From Saccharopolyspora elongata (GTDB taxonomy: Bacteria > Actinomycetota > Actinomycetes > Mycobacteriales > Pseudonocardiaceae): a stretch of 47,010 bases of DNA. The notes under the pieces were generated by a model. The model saw only the letters and a program-made list of their open reading frames with translations, was not told where the DNA came from and ran no database searches. This document shows, piece by piece, positions 1-7,617 of this stretch (positions are counted from its first letter, which is position 1; each line of letters opens with the position of its first letter). The stretch covers positions 1 to 47,010 of the forward strand of contig NZ_SMKW01000073.1 of assembly GCF_004348985.1 (NCBI RefSeq). The letters run 5' to 3'. Both the position numbers and the translations under genes were made by a program.

Positions 1-126
1 ACGGCTCGATTCGCTCCCACAGCTCGTCGGACACGATCCATGGCGGCTGCTCACCCTTCTTCACACGATCATGATCAACCATCAGGGAATGCCAGTCACT
101 ACAAGTGATCATTCTGTTAGGAACTC
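1..126 (-). mobile_element. IS5-family insertion sequence, left-end portion (partial)
   Basis: This is the 5' end of an insertion sequence that continues beyond position 1. Read on the minus strand, its outer end is GAGTTCCTAACAGAATGATC at 126-107. It resembles GGGTTCCTAACAAAGGGTC at the outer edge of the IS at the right end of the window, so GnGTTCCTAACAnA is the likely shared terminal inverted repeat. It encodes the N-terminus of a transposase and has cut off the 3' end of the XRE regulator gene beside it. The repeat border is inferred from comparing two ends only, so it is uncertain by a few bases. Confidence 0.75.
2..112 (-). CDS. IS5-family transposase, N-terminal fragment
   Basis: The fragment starts MITCSDWHSL and continues through VKKGEQPPWIVSDELWERIE. 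This is the characteristic N-terminal helical region of actinobacterial IS5-type DDE transposases, which cut and paste their own element. The catalytic DDE core lies outside the window. I chose the ATG at 112; an internal ATG at 82 is also possible. The frame is open upstream and runs straight into the truncated XRE gene, so readthrough could produce a fusion protein. Family assignment is from remembered sequence style; the fragment is short. Confidence 0.75.
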   Translation of the reverse strand, partial: MITCSDWHSLMVDHDRVKKGEQPPWIVSDELWERIEP

Positions 127-1360
127 TAAGGTCGTCAGCAGCTCGCCGTGATTTGATCGGCCCCGCCTCCTGGAGTGCTTGGGTGCCGAAATGCGCGGCC
201 TCGGTCGGATCGCCGGCGACCATCGTCAGAGACGCGAGCTTGGTCTGACTGATCGCACGTGATCGTGCGTGGGCTTCGGCGTGTCCAGCGACGGACGCCG
301 CGAGCCGGGTTCGAGCCTCAGTGATGAATTGTCCGCGTACGCCGAGCTCCCACAACGCATGCCCTGTGTCTCCGGCGTGCTGTGCTGCGTCGTAGTAGTC
401 CATCCAGGGCGGATTTTCGGCTGGATTCGCGTGATCGAATGACTCATCGGCGAGACCGACCGCAGTCAGGGTGTCCTGTATCCGACCGAGCTTGCCGAGG
501 GCACGAGCCCGTGCGGTGTGCAGCATGGCGCGTTCGGTCGCTACAAGTCGGTCGGCTCGAACGAGCGCTAGTTCGGTGTAGGTCAATCCCGTGTCCGGGT
601 CACCACACCAAATCGCCTGCCGTGCCATCGAGGACAGGATTTTGGCGCGCAAGTGCCAGTCCCCGGCCTCCTCGGCGCACGCCAGCGCGAAGCGGAACAT
701 ACGGCGAGCGTCTTCGTGGGCATACGCATCGAACGCCATGAAACCCGTGACGTGAGCTAGATAGCCAACGGCCGAGAACAAGTCGTTCCGGATCGCTGGA
801 GCGCATCGCCCATTGAGAAGCTCCGCGGAATAGCGCAGTTGCGCGGCTACGGCTGCCCGGACGAGCCCACCCCCGTATCGCGCATCCCAACCGCTGAAGG
901 CTTGAGCGGCGGCACGGACCTCGGCCACCTCTGACGTGCCAACGACGGATGGGACTGGAGTTGGCTCGGTAGGGGCCAGCATGTCAATGGCCGACTGGCC
1001 AACTACGGCTCCAGCGCCAACGCCGACGGCTGCACGCAAAAACTGCTGACGGTCCACGTCTTCCACCGTAGAACGGCTTCGGCGGGGACGTCGAAACCCC
1101 AACTCCTGATCGGTACGGGCATTGAGTACTGCGCGTAGTCCTGCGCGCCGGTCGTCGTCCTGCAGCCACCGGATCTTTCCCTGCTCCAGTTTCCCAATGT
1201 AGTTCGCGTCAAGCGCGATCACGCGAGGCGGCTTCGTGTGCTCGTAGACCCAAGTGTTGACCAGGTCGGCAAGTTCCTGATGCGACAGCGGCTCGCCCGT
1301 TGCGTTCGGTGACTCGACACGCTCACGAGCGCGGCGAAGTTGATCGTTGGGATCAGACAC
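127..1360 (-). pseudogene. XRE-type regulator with TPR-like C-terminus, 3' end lost to IS
   Basis: A GTG start at 1360 follows a good ribosome site (AAGGAGA at 1373-1367). The protein begins SDPNDQLRRARERVES. Its N-terminal helix-turn-helix-like region contains LSHQELADLVNTWVYEH and LDANYIGKLEQGKI. A linker RQQFLRAAVGVGAGAVVGQS, typical of actinobacterial XRE regulators with a Tat- or lipoprotein-like middle, is followed by a long alpha-helical TPR-like region. Family members normally run about 20-40 residues past the conserved RRAADDLR, where this copy hits the IS end. With no stop codon at the junction the frame continues into the transposase. Such regulators usually control adjacent secondary-metabolism or small unknown genes; here the divergent genes from 1612 are the candidates. 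Function may be impaired but the helix-turn-helix is intact. Confidence 0.75.
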
Positions 1361-1611
1361 GGTTGATCTCCTTGACGGGGCGAAGCGTGTCCATATTTGC
1401 ACAATGAGTAATCGCCGTCACGCATGAGGATCCTGGCTATCCTCCCGCAATCCTCCCCTTGACAACCCGGTTGTGCGCCATTCCGCTGCTGCCGCATCAC
1501 CAGCAGAGTCGGCAATATGTCGGTAATTCGTAGAGCGGGGACGGGGAACATGCCGATGCGCTGGGCGGGCAGTTGGTCCACGAACGCGGTTGCAGAGGGG
1601 GAGGCATCGGC

Positions 1612-2001
1612 GTGATGACCATTCCGGCACACACACCCCCGGAGCTCGGAGCGCTGCCTGCGTGGCTCCACCTGCACATCCGGGCGATCGAGGACAGCAA
1701 GCGTGCTGGCTTCATGTTCCTCTACTTGCCGAGTCTGGCGAACCTGTCGACGTTGCAGGGGATCTTCAAGGCGCATGGTGCGATGGACATCTACAGCGCG
1801 ACCTCGACGTCGGACGCCGTCGCGGCCCGGTTCCGCCTGGAGGATCTGGAGACCGACCGGCCTCGGCCGTTGTGGCACGCGCACGGGTCGGTCACCGATG
1901 TGGTGCGCGAGCTGATGCAACTGCCGCCGCACGGGTCCAAGGGGGCACCCAGTCTCGCGCTTCCGCTTCCCGGCGACTTGTGGGTGCCGCCGTTCGCCTG
2001 A
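1612..2001 (+). CDS. Conserved hypothetical protein
   Basis: This encodes about 129 residues. I chose the GTG at 1612 because GGAGG lies 7 bases upstream (1600-1604); the adjacent ATG at 1615 is the alternative. The sequence carries an LHLHIRAIEDSKRAGFMF segment, then LPSLANLSTLQGIFKAHG, ASTSDAV-type text and a C-terminal LWVPP. I recognise the style as a small actinobacterial protein often found next to XRE regulators, but no function is known to me. There is no signal peptide or membrane segment. It is divergent from the truncated XRE gene and is followed by other small genes on the same strand, which may be co-transcribed. Confidence 0.6.
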   Translation: MMTIPAHTPPELGALPAWLHLHIRAIEDSKRAGFMFLYLPSLANLSTLQGIFKAHGAMDIYSATSTSDAVAARFRLEDLETDRPRPLWHAHGSVTDVVRELMQLPPHGSKGAPSLALPLPGDLWVPPFA

Positions 2002-2019
2002 TGGCCCCGGGGCGCAGAT

Positions 2020-2184
2020 TTGGCCGCCCTCGTGGTGCTGGTGTCGCTGTTCGTCCTTCTGGTCTGCCTGGTCACCGCCTACTACGCCCGGACTCCGGGG
2101 CGGCACGCCGGTGCGGGCATCGGCGCGTACAACGCGCGCACGCTCGCGAACCCGGTCCGCAGGTCGGTCGCGAGAACGAAGTGA
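2020..2184 (+). CDS. Small single-pass membrane protein
   Basis: The frame is open directly after the previous stop (1999-2001) and ends with TGA at 2182. From a TTG at 2020 (or GTGs at 2032 and 2035) it encodes about 50-54 residues. One strongly hydrophobic helix (VVLVSLFVLLVCLVTAYYA) is followed by a basic tail rich in Arg that ends VRRSVARTK. By the positive-inside rule the tail would be cytoplasmic. The start is uncertain because no strong ribosome site is visible. Function is unknown; position suggests an operon with its neighbours. Confidence 0.45.
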   Translation: MAALVVLVSLFVLLVCLVTAYYARTPGRHAGAGIGAYNARTLANPVRRSVARTK

Positions 2185-2221
2185 ACGGCACGAAACTCGT
2201 GAATGGAGACGGGAAACCGAA

Positions 2222-2536
2222 TTGATAGGCCTTCTCAGAGTGGTCTCGCTTTCTTATGGACAGGCGTGTGGGCACACGGTCGGATTCATCTCCGAGTACG
2301 GCACCGGCCCAGAATTCGACCAGTTGGCTACCGAGACGTTCGAGCAAGCCGAGCGAGATGAAGAGGGCAACACGCTCTCGTGGGCGGTTCTGGTTCGGAA
2401 AAACTTCTACCAGGCTCTCAAGATCAAGGATCCCGGTCGGCTGCATGACGCGCTGCTGCGGCATGTGGGCTACTGCCTTGCCTGGGCGGAGGACGCGAAA
2501 GCGAGCCACGAGGCGGAGCTCGCCTCCAAGAAGTAA
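2222..2536 (+). CDS. Hypothetical protein, about 104 residues
   Basis: The open frame extends further upstream, but the upstream residues are Arg/Ser-rich and overlap the previous gene. I therefore prefer TTG 2222, preceded by GGAGA at about 2204-2208. A GTG at 2240 is the alternative. The protein reads IGLLRVVSLSYGQACGH, then FDQLATETFEQAERDEEGN and a helical C-terminus with KIKDPGRLHDALLRHVGYC. It looks soluble and mostly alpha-helical. I do not recognise a family. It sits in a run of small plus-strand genes. Confidence 0.5.
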   Translation: MIGLLRVVSLSYGQACGHTVGFISEYGTGPEFDQLATETFEQAERDEEGNTLSWAVLVRKNFYQALKIKDPGRLHDALLRHVGYCLAWAEDAKASHEAELASKK

Positions 2537-2656
2537 GGCCGCAGAGCTCGGGCCGGGACGTGTCGTCAGCACTGGGACTCGGCCCGTTTCCGCCCTGGCC
2601 ACTGCCACAACGGCGTGGCGGTGGCCAGGGCGACCAACAACACAAGGGAAGGAAAA

Positions 2657-2872
2657 TTGAGGAAATTGATAACAAGCAGCCGATGCAGCATCGGGTTGCA
2701 GGCCGCCGAGATCGGTGCGGTAGCGGTGTTGTTCTGTTACGCGGACTTGTCCCCGACCTCTGTCAAGGTTCTTGCGGGTGTAGGGCTTGGGGCAGCGATC
2801 GGTCAATGTGCCCTGTGGTGGTTTCGGCCCGATTCGACTGGCAACTGGACCGTCCGTGATCCATGTCGTTGA
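2657..2872 (+). CDS. Small two-helix membrane protein
   Basis: The start is TTG at 2657, chosen because AGGGAAGGA lies just upstream (2645-2653). The product is about 71 residues. A basic N-terminus (RKLITSSR) is followed by a hydrophobic stretch IGAVAVLFCYADL and a second, KVLAGVGLGAAIGQCALWWF, giving two probable membrane helices with a short loop, and ending RDPCR. No family is recognised. It directly precedes the PLP enzyme (31 bases) and may share its transcript. Confidence 0.5.
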   Translation: MRKLITSSRCSIGLQAAEIGAVAVLFCYADLSPTSVKVLAGVGLGAAIGQCALWWFRPDSTGNWTVRDPCR

Positions 2873-2903
2873 CGCACTCGACTTCCGGGATTGAGGGAGC
2901 AGC

Positions 2904-4514
2904 ATGGTTGCCGACGACGAGGTCGTGCAAAGCAAGTTCTCCGATCTTTACACGGCCGTCTATGACCTGATCGACGATGCCAAACGGGGTCATGAACTGG
3001 TCAAGCTGCACAAGGGAAGTCATGGAGCCGCTAATCCGCATCCCGTGGTGCAGGACGTGGGAGCGTACTTTTTCCGCGAGCGGAAAGGGATTTTCTCGTT
3101 CGTGCACCATGCTGTGGGCGCCACGGATGCAGGCCTGGATGCTCTCGCGGTCTACGACTCGGCGTGTCGTCCTCGCGTCGCTACTCGGAAGGTGTTCGGC
3201 CTGTTGGCCGAGTGCTCGCGTCGCGACGGTGAGAGGGTCGAGGACTTTTCCAGGTGGGTCGTGTCGCGGCAGCATGATCTCGGCCGGTACCGGGGTGGGT
3301 CGTCCGGGTTCGATGACGAGGCCCGGTCGTTCGCCGCCGCGCATTTCCGCAGTACCGGTATTCCCGCTTCGCCGCAGGAGGTTTTGGTGTGTTGCGGTGG
3401 CGCCAAGGGCGGCATGATGGCGATGCTCGCGGCGGTGATGTGCCGCCACGAGGGCGAGAAGGTGCACCGGATGTCCGGGCGGGTGCTCGCTCCGGTCGGC
3501 TACTACCAGAGCTTGCGGATACTCCCGCCCATCGTCGGCGGCGCCATCGACGTCGCGGTGAACCTTGACGGCCACGACGTGGAGGCGTGGCTTGCCGACA
3601 CCGCTCGCGAGAACGGACGTGTGATCTATGCACCGCTGGTGAACAACGTCGACGGGAAAGCACTGACCGAGTCCCGTGCTCGCGATATTGCTGGGGCGGT
3701 GTTGGAACACAACCGGCGCAACCACGGCAACCCGGTTTATGTGCTGGGCGACGACGTGTACGCCGGCAGCTACCTGGCGCCCGGACTATCGGCGCGGCCG
3801 ATCGGATCCGTCCGAGGTGACGAGGTGGGCGGCTCGGATCTGGGGAACATGTCGGATTGGGTCTTGTCGGTGGTGACACCAAGCAAGACCTACGCACTGC
3901 CGACGAGCCGTATTGCCTTCGCGCACACCGGCAATGCGACGCTGCGGTCGGCCGTGGCGCACTACCGGACGATGTTGTCCTACGGGCGCGTGCCGCAGGG
4001 CGACGAGCTGACCGCCGCCGCCGCGATCTGCCTGACCCCGCAGCACTGGATCGACCAGTGGAACCGCACCTACGCGCAGCGGGTCGATCGGCTGCGCACG
4101 CGCTTGCAGGTCATCAACCAAGCCCTCGGTATGGATGCCTTCCGGCTCACCAGCCCGGACGGCGGCTGGTACGCGGCGCTGCGGATTCATCCCGGGCTGT
4201 TCGCCGACCCTCGGGTGCGGTCCAGCGTTCATGCCTTGGCGGTCTGCCTGTACTACGGGCGTGAGCGCTGCGACACCGGGCTCGGCCTACTCCCGGGTGA
4301 ACTCTCCGGCTACCGGGTCACGACAGGCTCGCCGGAGTTCATCCTGCGAGCCAGTGTCGCCGTCGGTGACGACGAACTCGACGAGTTCGCTCGCCGATTG
4401 GCCGAGCTCGGCGCGCTGCTGTGCAGCCCCGCCAGGCCGGCCGTCATCACTCACGCACTCGACAGCGCCCGCTCTGTCGTGCACGACCTCGACACCATCG
4501 CTGACAACGCCTGA
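2904..4514 (+). CDS. PLP-dependent fold-type I aminotransferase-like enzyme
   Basis: This 536-residue protein starts at ATG 2904 after GAGGGAG. It has the hallmarks of class I/II aminotransferases. These are a cofactor phosphate loop (CCGGAKGG, about 164-170), an Asn/Asp region (PLVNNVDG, 245-251), DDVYAG (283-288, the Asp that pairs with the pyridine nitrogen and the Tyr), and VVTPSKTYALPTSR, whose Lys328 should form the Schiff base. A C-terminal Arg in FILRASVAV matches the carboxylate-binding region. It is about 130 residues longer than a typical aminotransferase; the extra part is an N-terminal helical region (1-130). The substrate cannot be read from sequence. The next gene is an RNR-like domain protein with no obvious metabolic link. 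Confidence 0.8.
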   Translation: MVADDEVVQSKFSDLYTAVYDLIDDAKRGHELVKLHKGSHGAANPHPVVQDVGAYFFRERKGIFSFVHHAVGATDAGLDALAVYDSACRPRVATRKVFGLLAECSRRDGERVEDFSRWVVSRQHDLGRYRGGSSGFDDEARSFAAAHFRSTGIPASPQEVLVCCGGAKGGMMAMLAAVMCRHEGEKVHRMSGRVLAPVGYYQSLRILPPIVGGAIDVAVNLDGHDVEAWLADTARENGRVIYAPLVNNVDGKALTESRARDIAGAVLEHNRRNHGNPVYVLGDDVYAGSYLAPGLSARPIGSVRGDEVGGSDLGNMSDWVLSVVTPSKTYALPTSRIAFAHTGNATLRSAVAHYRTMLSYGRVPQGDELTAAAAICLTPQHWIDQWNRTYAQRVDRLRTRLQVINQALGMDAFRLTSPDGGWYAALRIHPGLFADPRVRSSVHALAVCLYYGRERCDTGLGLLPGELSGYRVTTGSPEFILRASVAVGDDELDEFARRLAELGALLCSPARPAVITHALDSARSVVHDLDTIADNA

Positions 4515-4595
4515 TCAGGTGGCGCGATCACGCCCCCGCTGTCAGGTCACCACGCTACGATCACGCCCCATATCTTGTAGATCAATGTTTACGCT

Positions 4596-4614
4596 CACCC
4601 TAGTTGTAGGGGTG
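4596..4614. promoter_or_regulatory. Inverted repeat upstream of NrdJ-C-like gene
   Basis: CACCCTA-gttg-TAGGGGTG is an inverted repeat with one extra G in the right arm. It lies 11 bases before the AAAAGGAG ribosome site of the gene at 4633, where a repressor or an mRNA hairpin could act. Upstream, GATCACGCCCC occurs twice (about 4526 and 4560). No factor is known to me for this site. Confidence 0.3.
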
Positions 4615-4632
4615 ATGAGGAAAAGGAGTGAC

Positions 4633-5070
4633 ATGTCTGGAAGTGTCGGCATCGCCGAGGTCACCCCGACCATCACGCGCCGCCGATTGCCCCGGGTGCG
4701 GTCCGGGCAGCGGATTTCGGCCTCCGTGGGCGGCGTGGACCTGGAGGTCATCATGGACCTCGACGACGACCGGCAGCTGTGCGACATCCACCTGCCCGAA
4801 TCCGGCCCGCACGGCTCGTTCCAGCACGGCATGCTCAGCGCCTATGTCTCGATGATGTCGCTCGCCCTGCGCTACGGCGCCCCGCCGGAGGAGATCGTCG
4901 CGCGCTTCGTGCACACCCGCTTCGAACCCAGCGGCTACACCGACGACCCCGACATCCCGCGAGCCGCCAGCGTGGTCGACTACCTCGCCCGCCGCATCGC
5001 GCTGGACTTCCTGCCTCGCTCCCGGCAAGAAGCGCTCGGCATCAAACCGAGTGCCCGCGCCGTGGCATGA
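4633..5070 (+). CDS. Stand-alone class II ribonucleotide reductase C-terminal (NrdJ-C / TSCPD-like) domain
   Basis: The product is 145 residues, starting at ATG 4633 after AAAAGGAGTG. It reads like the extreme C-terminal accessory domain of vitamin B12-dependent ribonucleotide reductase. Matching pieces are RRRLPRVRSGQRIS, then DLEVIMDLDDDRQLCDIHLP, SLALRYGAPPEEIVARFVHT, RFEPSGYTDDPDI and VDYLARRIALDFLP. The catalytic 10-stranded barrel, its radical cysteine and the cobalamin site are absent, so it cannot be a reductase alone. The C-terminal cysteine pair used for re-reduction is not seen. It may act in trans on the cell's own NrdJ or be a free-standing regulatory domain; that is inference. 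The domain match is confident, the role is not. Confidence 0.75.
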   Translation: MSGSVGIAEVTPTITRRRLPRVRSGQRISASVGGVDLEVIMDLDDDRQLCDIHLPESGPHGSFQHGMLSAYVSMMSLALRYGAPPEEIVARFVHTRFEPSGYTDDPDIPRAASVVDYLARRIALDFLPRSRQEALGIKPSARAVA

Positions 5071-5094
5071 ACGATGATGGACGGGGCGAGCTGG

Positions 5095-5514
5095 CTATGC
5101 CCTACGGCCAACTCGCCCCGAAGTTCGTTCAGCACTGGGCCTACAGTGAAAATTCGTGACCTGGATGACCAACCGGTTCCGCCACCACACGGCGATCACT
5201 GAGTCTTGTCGGCTGTAGTACGACAACGCAGCCCTGCCGTCCGTACCGAACGCCACCACAAGCTCGTGGTCGGGGCCCTGCTCGTTCCAGCTGGGGCGGT
5301 CCTGGTGCGTGATGATCGCGGACCCGGTGTCCTCTGCGGCAAGCTGGTCGACGAGAGCGGGCAGCTGGTCCACATGCTCTACGACGACATGCCGTTCGTG
5401 TCCGCTTTCTTGACCAGGACCTCCCGGACGTAGTCGGGATGGAAAGGATGGATTTGCGATCCGCAATTTTGGTTCCTGCCGCTGAACCCGAGTCGTGCGT
5501 CCAGCGGGCGACAT
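5095..5514 (-). pseudogene. Imm1-like immunity protein, probably decayed
   Basis: The middle of this frame contains HVDQLPALVDQLA, GSAIITHQDRPSWNEQGPDH and ELVVAFGTDGRAALSYYS. This order resembles Imm1-family immunity proteins, which protect actinobacteria from polymorphic-toxin deaminases or nucleases. The N-terminal part is Arg/Ser-rich with no ribosome site. The C-terminus (AVWWRNRLVIQVTNFHC and on) does not look like the family, suggesting a frameshift or loss at both ends. No toxin gene is adjacent. An in-frame start could be GTG near 5377. The family call is tentative. Confidence 0.35.
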
Positions 5515-5544
5515 GGACGATCGATGATCCCGCGCAAAGCAATC

Positions 5545-5593
5545 GGGCCTCTGCCGGTCGCGATCACGGCGTGATCGCGACCCGCAGAGGCCC
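5545..5593 (-). terminator. Long hairpin downstream of the halogenase
   Basis: GGGCCTCTGC (5545-5554) and GTCGCGATCAC (5557-5567) pair with GTGATCGCGAC (5571-5581) and GCAGAGGCCC (5584-5593), giving 21 base pairs interrupted by one small internal loop, with loop GGC. It follows the halogenase stop on the minus strand, as expected of a U-run-free actinobacterial terminator. It could work in both directions. Confidence 0.75.
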
Positions 5594-5634
5594 TCCTGCT
5601 ATCCGTCACCGGGATCAGGACGGGAACCCGGCGT

Positions 5635-7173
5635 TCAAGACGTCAGGTATTCGTACTGGCTCGGCAGGGAACTGACGAGGCGAGCGCTCTCCTCCCGGAC
5701 CCGGGCCATTTCCGCACGCGCCGCGGTGTCGTCGAGGAAGTCGAGCGCGGGCAGCGACCGCTTGGGCAGATGACCGCCGAGGCCGAGCAGCATGACGTTG
5801 TAGGAGTACGGCTCGAAACCGTGGTAGTAGGGGTAAACCGACGTGTGGTCGGGTAGCCGGACGGACCACGCCTCCAGCCGCTCGTCCAGCCCGGGCGGCA
5901 ACGGCCGCTCCTTGGTGGCCTTCCAGTACGGCGTGTCGGCCCGTGCGGCGCACCGGTAGTGCACCACCAGGAAGTCGCGGACGCCGTCCAGGCAGCGCGC
6001 GACCGCCCGGTTGTAGCTGGCGATCAGCTCCGGTTCCCAGTTGGCGTCCGGGAAGTGCTTCACCAGCTGCTCGACGCCGTGCTGGATGAAGAAGATCCCG
6101 GTGGACTCCAGCGGCTCGACGAACCCGCTGGAAAGCCCGATCGCCACGCAGTTGCGCACCCAGGAGTTCCGGTTGCGGCCGATGCGCATCCGGATGTGGT
6201 TGGCTTCGGCGTCGGCGGCCTCCGGGCCGACGAACTCGCGCAGGGTCTTCTCGGCCTCCTCCGGCGAGCAGAACTCGTCGGCGTAGACGTAACCCGTGCC
6301 GATGCGGTTGGACAGCGGAATCGTCCAGATCCAGCCGGAATCCTGCGCGGTGGCCGTCGTGCACGGGCGCATTCCGGTCTGCTCCACGTCGGCCGGGACG
6401 CGCAGCGCCACGGCGCGGTTGTTCGGCAGGTACTCCTGGTACGACTCGAACGGCTCCTCCAGCACCTGGTTGATCAGCAGGCCGCGGAATCCGGTGCAGT
6501 CGATGAACAGGTCACCGGTGATCTCGCCGTGTTCGCGGGTGACCAGGTGGCTGATCCAGCCCCGCTCGTCCTGGCGCACCTCCAGCACGTCGTCGCGCAC
6601 CCGGCGGATTCCCCGGCGGGTCCCGAAGTCGGCGAGGAACTCGGCCAGCAGGGATGCGTCGAAGTGGTAGGCGTACGGGAACTGGGTGTCCTGATCGGAC
6701 ATCGTGCTCTGGCGCTTCCGGTCACCGCCGTCGTGCAGGGACCGCTCGAACAGTTCACCGTCCGAGTACTTGGGCGCCCGCTTGGCGTCGACCAGCTCGG
6801 GAATCACCATGCAGTCCTTGTCGAACCGCTCGCCGCCGAGCTTGAGCCACCAGTCGGCCATGGTGAACCCCTGCACCTTGGCCATCCGTTCGAACGGGTG
6901 GTAGAAGACGTGGCCAGGTTCGCGCCAGTTCTCGAACCTGATGGCCAGCTTGTAGGACGCGTGGCAGGCCGGCATCCAGTCCCGTTCGGCCAACCCCAGG
7001 TAGTCGAAGAAGTGCCGAACGGTGCTGAAAGTCGCCTCTCCCACACCGATGGTGGGCACGCGGGCGGACTCGACCAGGGTCACCGAAATCTGGTCGCCCA
7101 GTGCTTCCTTCAGATAAGTCGCGGTCATCCAACCGGCAGTACCTCCACCGACTATGACGACGTTGCGGAGCAT
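5635..7173 (-). CDS. Flavin-dependent tryptophan halogenase, PyrH (5-halogenase) type
   Basis: The product is 512 residues, the usual length for PyrH-type enzymes. It uses FADH2, O2 and chloride to chlorinate free tryptophan. It shows the FAD motif GGGTAGW (9-15), the halogenase signature WIWTIP (281-286), the catalytic lysine in SYKLAIRFENW (Lys75, the position used in PyrH) and the glutamate region FVEPLESTGIFF (about 351-362). Recalled PyrH sequence matches it throughout, more closely than PrnA/RebH-type 7-halogenases, so C5 is the predicted site (inference). The start ATG at 7173 has GAGGTGGGAC upstream. It is divergent from a tryptophan dioxygenase gene. No partner flavin reductase lies in the window, so one must be supplied from elsewhere. 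Confidence 0.93.
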   Translation of the reverse strand: MLRNVVIVGGGTAGWMTATYLKEALGDQISVTLVESARVPTIGVGEATFSTVRHFFDYLGLAERDWMPACHASYKLAIRFENWREPGHVFYHPFERMAKVQGFTMADWWLKLGGERFDKDCMVIPELVDAKRAPKYSDGELFERSLHDGGDRKRQSTMSDQDTQFPYAYHFDASLLAEFLADFGTRRGIRRVRDDVLEVRQDERGWISHLVTREHGEITGDLFIDCTGFRGLLINQVLEEPFESYQEYLPNNRAVALRVPADVEQTGMRPCTTATAQDSGWIWTIPLSNRIGTGYVYADEFCSPEEAEKTLREFVGPEAADAEANHIRMRIGRNRNSWVRNCVAIGLSSGFVEPLESTGIFFIQHGVEQLVKHFPDANWEPELIASYNRAVARCLDGVRDFLVVHYRCAARADTPYWKATKERPLPPGLDERLEAWSVRLPDHTSVYPYYHGFEPYSYNVMLLGLGGHLPKRSLPALDFLDDTAARAEMARVREESARLVSSLPSQYEYLTS

Positions 7174-7617
7174 GTCCCACCTCTTCGCGGATCTTCACCG
7201 GTTTTCCAGCCGCAGTGCAGCACGGCCGGCCGTCCGTGCGCGACTGCTCGTTCGGGCACTGGTCGTGGACCATTGGTGGGGCTCGTTGGGGCGTCCGATT
7301 GGGCACTGGCCACCGATCGGCCCCGTTCCTAACCTTGACTTCGTGACCGCCCAGAGCAGTCCCTCCGCCGAACCGGCGCGCGAACGACGGGCGCGGCCGC
7401 GTTCGAGGAGCCGATGAGCGGTTTCCCGGTGGAGTCGCCGTGGTGAAGTCCATCGGACGCGACGCCGTACCGCGGGGACTGCCCCGCACTTCGTCGTGGC
7501 CGAGTCGGTGTCCGGCGACACTCCACTGCGGTGCGGCAGGCACGGTTCACGACCGCGCCCCCGCCGGCAGTGCCGAGCCGAACGGTTTCCGAGATGTTGT
7601 CGACCGAGGAGGTTTCC
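7174..7617. other. Divergent intergenic region between halogenase and dioxygenase
   Basis: These 444 bases must hold both promoters. No convincing protein-coding frame or strong inverted repeat was seen. Frames that cross it on both strands are short and lack family features. The dioxygenase ribosome site GAGGAGG is at 7606-7612. Confidence 0.5.

Noticed and set aside
4565..4580. NrdR box upstream of the RNR-domain gene
   Set aside because: Only the core ATATnTTGT fits and no tandem second box is present at the expected spacing; too weak to list as a feature.
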